Assembly (NCBI GenBank): GCA_016946835.1
Contig: JACVTC010000020.1
Location: forward strand, 377,001 to 441,000
Reading direction: 5' to 3'
From: Neocallimastix lanati (nom. inval.)
Lineage: Eukaryota; Neocallimastigomycota; Neocallimastigomycetes; Neocallimastigales; Neocallimastigaceae
Length of the DNA: 64,000 bases
Part shown: positions 61,022-64,000 of the stretch, in pieces
How the letters are laid out: the number at the start of each line of letters is the position of its first letter
Position numbering within the stretch: the first letter of the stretch is position 1
Notes under the pieces: generated by a model
Told to the model about the DNA's origin: nothing
The model's database searches: none
Seen by the model: the letters and a program-made list of their open reading frames with translations, nothing else
Position numbers and translations under genes: made by a program

Positions 61022-61798
61022 ATGAAATTCCAATCTATTGTATTATTTTCTATCTATTTTTCTTTAGCTTATACCAAGGCCATTAGTACTGAAAATAAAA
61101 TAATAAATGAAAAGGAAACCGAAACCATAACAAAAACTACCTCCTCAAGTCGTAAAGATATATTGATCATTTCTAAAAGTGTTGTCATTCATCCTTCTTC
61201 AAACCCAAAACATGAAAAATTAGGTGATACTACTAAAATATTGGAAAATATTAACACTTTAACATCAAATAACGATGATTTAAAGGAAAACTCTTTATCA
61301 GAACAAAAACAACAAAAAGAACAAGAACAACCAGAGGTACAAAAACAAATTACCTCAACTGAATTTACTATTAAACCTACACCTACCAACACATCTACCA
61401 GCACATCTACTAATGCGTCTACTAATACATCTATTAATACGCCAATTAATATTTCTATTAATACCTCTAATAATACTACTGTAATAAAAAATGATGAAAT
61501 TTTACCTGTTAATACCATAAAACAAGAATATCATGAACAAGAAAGTGCTGTCGCTAATTCTAAAAATTGTGATACAGAACAATCTATTAATAATTTAGAT
61601 ATTAATGTAGAAGTTGATAAATCTGAAGATAATTCTATCCAAACGACTTCCAATTCTTCCTTCATTGCTTATGGCCTTGCTGGATCTGCAGTTGCTGTTT
61701 CTGCAGGTGTTTTGGTTTGGGTTAAACGATCAAAGATACAAAATTTTAAGGAATCAAATAAAATGGAAATTATATATTCTGAACCTATGTATTTTTAA
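61022..61798 (+). CDS. Single-pass surface protein with Ser/Thr stalk
   Basis: Intact 258-residue frame. Residues 1-20 are a signal peptide (MKFQSIVLFSIYFSLAYTKA). The ectodomain is low-complexity: Gln/Glu run (SEQKQQKEQEQPEVQKQ) at about 97-113, then a Thr/Ser/Asn repeat (TNTSTSTSTNASTNTSIN) at about 126-150 with several Asn-x-Thr/Ser sites, so heavy glycosylation is expected. A transmembrane helix at about 214-234 (IAYGLAGSAVAVSAGVLVWV) is followed by KRSK and a 22-residue cytoplasmic tail ending YSEPMYF. It is probably a cell-wall-facing anchor or sensor of the fungal mucin type. No catalytic domain. No close family is recognised; the fast-evolving stalk makes homology hard to see. Confidence 0.8.
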   Translation: MKFQSIVLFSIYFSLAYTKAISTENKIINEKETETITKTTSSSRKDILIISKSVVIHPSSNPKHEKLGDTTKILENINTLTSNNDDLKENSLSEQKQQKEQEQPEVQKQITSTEFTIKPTPTNTSTSTSTNASTNTSINTPINISINTSNNTTVIKNDEILPVNTIKQEYHEQESAVANSKNCDTEQSINNLDINVEVDKSEDNSIQTTSNSSFIAYGLAGSAVAVSAGVLVWVKRSKIQNFKESNKMEIIYSEPMYF

Positions 61799-62622
61799 AA
61801 AACAAAAGCTACAACAAAAAAAATATAAAACATACTATTAAGAAAAAAAAAGATATCATATAATTTATAGACATAATTTTTTTGGTACTATTATTTATAT
61901 ATATATATTATTTTCTTCTTTTTTTTTTTTTTCAATAAAAAGAAAAAAAAAATTAATTTATTTAATTTTTTAAATTTTAAATTAAGAAAAAAAAAAAGTA
62001 ATAATTTTTTCTTTACATATTTTTAAATATTTATTTTATGTTCTATGTAAATATATTTAAAAAAAAATAATTATATAGATCCATCTATTAATTTATTCTA
62101 ATTATTTATTTTAAAAATATTTGAATTTTTAATAATTCAATGTATATATTTAATTTAACTTTAAAATAAAATAAAATAAAATAAAATAAAATTATTTAAT
62201 ATTTTAAATTATTTTACAAATATGTTAATATTTTAATATATTATAATTTTATAAAAAAAAAAAATACTATTCTGTTTTTCTATTTTAAATTTAAATTTTA
62301 CTCATAGATTATAAAATAAAAAAATACATATTAGAGATTAGTAGTATTCACCGATAAGAAAAAAAGCTTTTTTTTTTTTGGACTTAACAAAAAAAAAATT
62401 TTTTTTTTTATATATTTAATAGAGGATTAATCAATATATAATCAATATATTAATAATACTAGACATAATAATAATTTTTTAAATTAATTATAACTTTAAT
62501 ATATATATATATTTAAAATTATAAAAATACTTTTTTTACATATATTTTAATTAATTTAAATTTCAACGAAACGTGATTTTGATAAATTTTTAGAGTTTGA
62601 TAAATTTTTATAATTTGATATT
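61799..62622. other. AT-rich intergenic
   Basis: 3' region of the 61-kb gene; A and T runs; no ORF. Ends at the left edge of the small LTR element. Confidence 0.5.
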
Positions 62623-62828
62623 TGTTAAGAATTAAGAATTTAGGTTTTATAATTATGTCAACTTTATTATTATATTTTTGTGATAAAGAGTTACTAGCAC
62701 TTAATTATTCTAAATTAAATGCTTTTATATTAATACATTGTGGCTAATACATTATTTATATTACATTACATTTTATTACATTAATCTCATATTCACGTAT
62801 TATAACATCATATTCACATATTCTAACA
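62623..62828 (-). repeat. LTR copy 1 of the small element
   Basis: TGTTAAGAATTAAGAATTTA at its left end, ATTCTAACA at its right end. Confidence 0.85.
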
Positions 62829-63086
62829 TTCCCCCCTAAACCTAGTTTTTCTAAAAGATAAAATTCGGTTTATAGGTGAATATGTGTAAATTACTATTAT
62901 TCTAAAATTTAATTTTTTTTAAAAAATTTATTCTCTTTTATAAATTTTTCTTAATTGAAATTTTAAACATTTAATGCATATTTTTTATTTATTTTATTCA
63001 AAAAATTTATATTATTAAATACTATTACGTTTTTGTGGTTAAACGTTTAAACCTTTAATATAATTCAAACTTAATGGTTATTGTAG

Positions 63087-63349
63087 GTTGGATACTCTTA
63101 TGGTTTTATACCAATCCTATCTTTATATAAATGTTTATATTTATGGCTACTCTTTAGGTTTTACGCCATTTAATTATGTTTATAGCAACTCGTTAGGATT
63201 TACGCTATTTCAATTCAATTATATGTATATAGCTACTCTTTAGGATTTACGCTATTTCAATTATGTTTATATGTATATAGCTACTCTTTAGGATTTACGC
63301 TATTTCAATTATGTTTATATGTATGATGACCTCTTGGGTATTACATCAT
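63087..63349. repeat. Array of six hairpin units with compensating arms
   Basis: Units of about 37-50 bp share a loop core close to ACTCTTTAGGATTTAC flanked by arms that differ between units but stay complementary: GGTTGGATA with TATACCAATCC (63087-63117), ATGGC/GCCAT (63143-63169), ATAGC/GCTAT (63182-63208, 63229-63255, 63277-63303) and ATGATG/CATCAT (63323-63349). Confidence 0.75.
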
Positions 63350-63814
63350 TTAAGAATCAATATTGTATTTATAAATTATTCTTTAATAAAATATACTAAA
63401 TAATATTCAAAAGATATTTAATTATCAATTAATGTTTTGATGTTTTCAGTATAATTTTCGTTAAGAGTCTCAGTATTGTATGAGAAAATATAATTTATAC
63501 TAATATATGCTTAAGCTTGTTTACCTCTATTTATTTAATGTTTCTATATGTTTAGAGCTTTAATTTACTTTTATTCTACTTGGGGATTCTCTTTTATCAA
63601 CTATATTAAAATTTTTTACGCGTTTCTTCAATTTTTGTAATCTTGATCATTTCAAATGTTCGAAATCAATTTTATTTATTTTTCTAAGATTGACATAATG
63701 AGCAACTTTTATCGCAATTTTAGTTTCCAATTTATTTCCTTGACATAATATTACATTCGGCTAAGGATTTCTATTCCAAAGAATCCTTTCTAAGAGTCGA
63801 TGAGACTCTTAATC

Positions 63815-64000
63815 TGTTAAGAATTAAGAATTTAGGTTTTATAATTATGTCAACTTTATTATTATATTTTTGTGATAAAGAGTTACTAGCACTTAATTAT
63901 TCTAAATTAAATGCTTTTATATTAATACATTGTGGCTAATACATTATTTATATTACATTACATTTTATTACATTAATCTCATATTCACGTATTATAACAT
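63815..64000 (-). repeat. LTR copy 2 of the small element, truncated by window end
   Basis: Same sequence as 62623-62808 by eye. Confidence 0.85.

Larger units (their letters stand above)
62623..64000 (-). mobile_element. Small non-autonomous LTR element (cut by window end)
   Basis: A 206-bp repeat with TG...CA ends at 62623-62828 recurs at 63815-64000+, 1192 bases away. The second copy leaves the window about 20 bases before its end. The internal part is only 986 bp and has no ORF. Minus orientation is favoured because a purine run (AGGTTTAGGGGGGAA on the minus strand) abuts the left repeat, where a polypurine tract should be, and the minus LTR then starts TGTTAGAATATG, a copia-like start. 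This fits a terminal-repeat element that depends on another element. The 5-bp left flank is ATATT, so ATATT is predicted near 64021. Confidence 0.75.

Overview
The window looks like nuclear DNA of an anaerobic gut fungus (Neocallimastigomycota) or a close relative. The DNA is extremely A+T-rich (well above 80% by eye), intergenic space is packed with long poly(A)/poly(T) runs and AT microsatellites, introns are short and AT-only, and the gene content fits that group: a CotH-type secreted protein, giant ankyrin proteins, an LRR cell-surface protein, a relic CE4 deacetylase and a Cys-patterned scaffoldin-like protein. Species cannot be fixed from sequence alone.

Layout. 1-8.7 kb is a retrotransposon landing site just upstream of a tRNA-Ala(TGC) gene: a minus-strand solo LTR (775-1463) and a complete Ty3/gypsy element (1469-8513, apparently identical 735-bp LTRs) are each bounded by the same 5-bp target repeat AATAT. 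The element has gag and pol joined by a classical -1 frameshift signal, and a primer-binding site complementary to its own LTR (self-priming) instead of to a tRNA. 8.8-15 kb is a transposon graveyard (copia-like Gag relic, Mutator-like transposase relic with terminal inverted repeats). 15.6-17.4 kb is a CotH-family gene. 18.7-22.2 kb is a large minus-strand ankyrin gene broken by a 28-bp tandem duplication. 23.0-24.7 kb and 30.8-31.7 kb hold two degraded minus-strand fragments that resemble the second-largest subunit of multisubunit RNA polymerase (RPB2 type). Between them is a five-exon gene for a small UPF0132/DUF4870-like membrane protein (26.3-28.6 kb) and a candidate structured RNA (29.17-29.37 kb). 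32.2-34.1 kb is a second ankyrin gene related to the first. 36.5-38.0 kb is a type I membrane protein. 40.6-42.2 kb is an AT heptamer satellite. 43.6-47.1 kb holds a CE4 deacetylase pseudogene and a LINE reverse transcriptase relic.

48.4-50.7 kb is a ten-exon gene in which each leucine-rich repeat has its own exon, and 51.6-56.0 kb is a five-exon gene for a 1271-residue Cys-patterned, discoidin-tailed protein. 59.41-59.53 kb is an isolated coding exon; 61.0-61.8 kb is a Ser/Thr-rich single-pass membrane protein. The right end (62.6 kb onward) is a small non-autonomous LTR element whose internal region carries six tandem hairpins with compensating arm changes.

How it fits together: the CotH, LRR, scaffoldin/discoidin-like, membrane and 61-kb products all look secreted or surface-bound, so the region is mainly extracellular and accessory functions interspersed with mobile-element debris. 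The best candidates for something undescribed are the RPB2-like relics flanked by ankyrin genes, the self-priming frameshifting retroelement that hit the same tRNA-upstream site twice, and the covarying hairpin array. All exon models were built by hand from splice signals and frame continuity.
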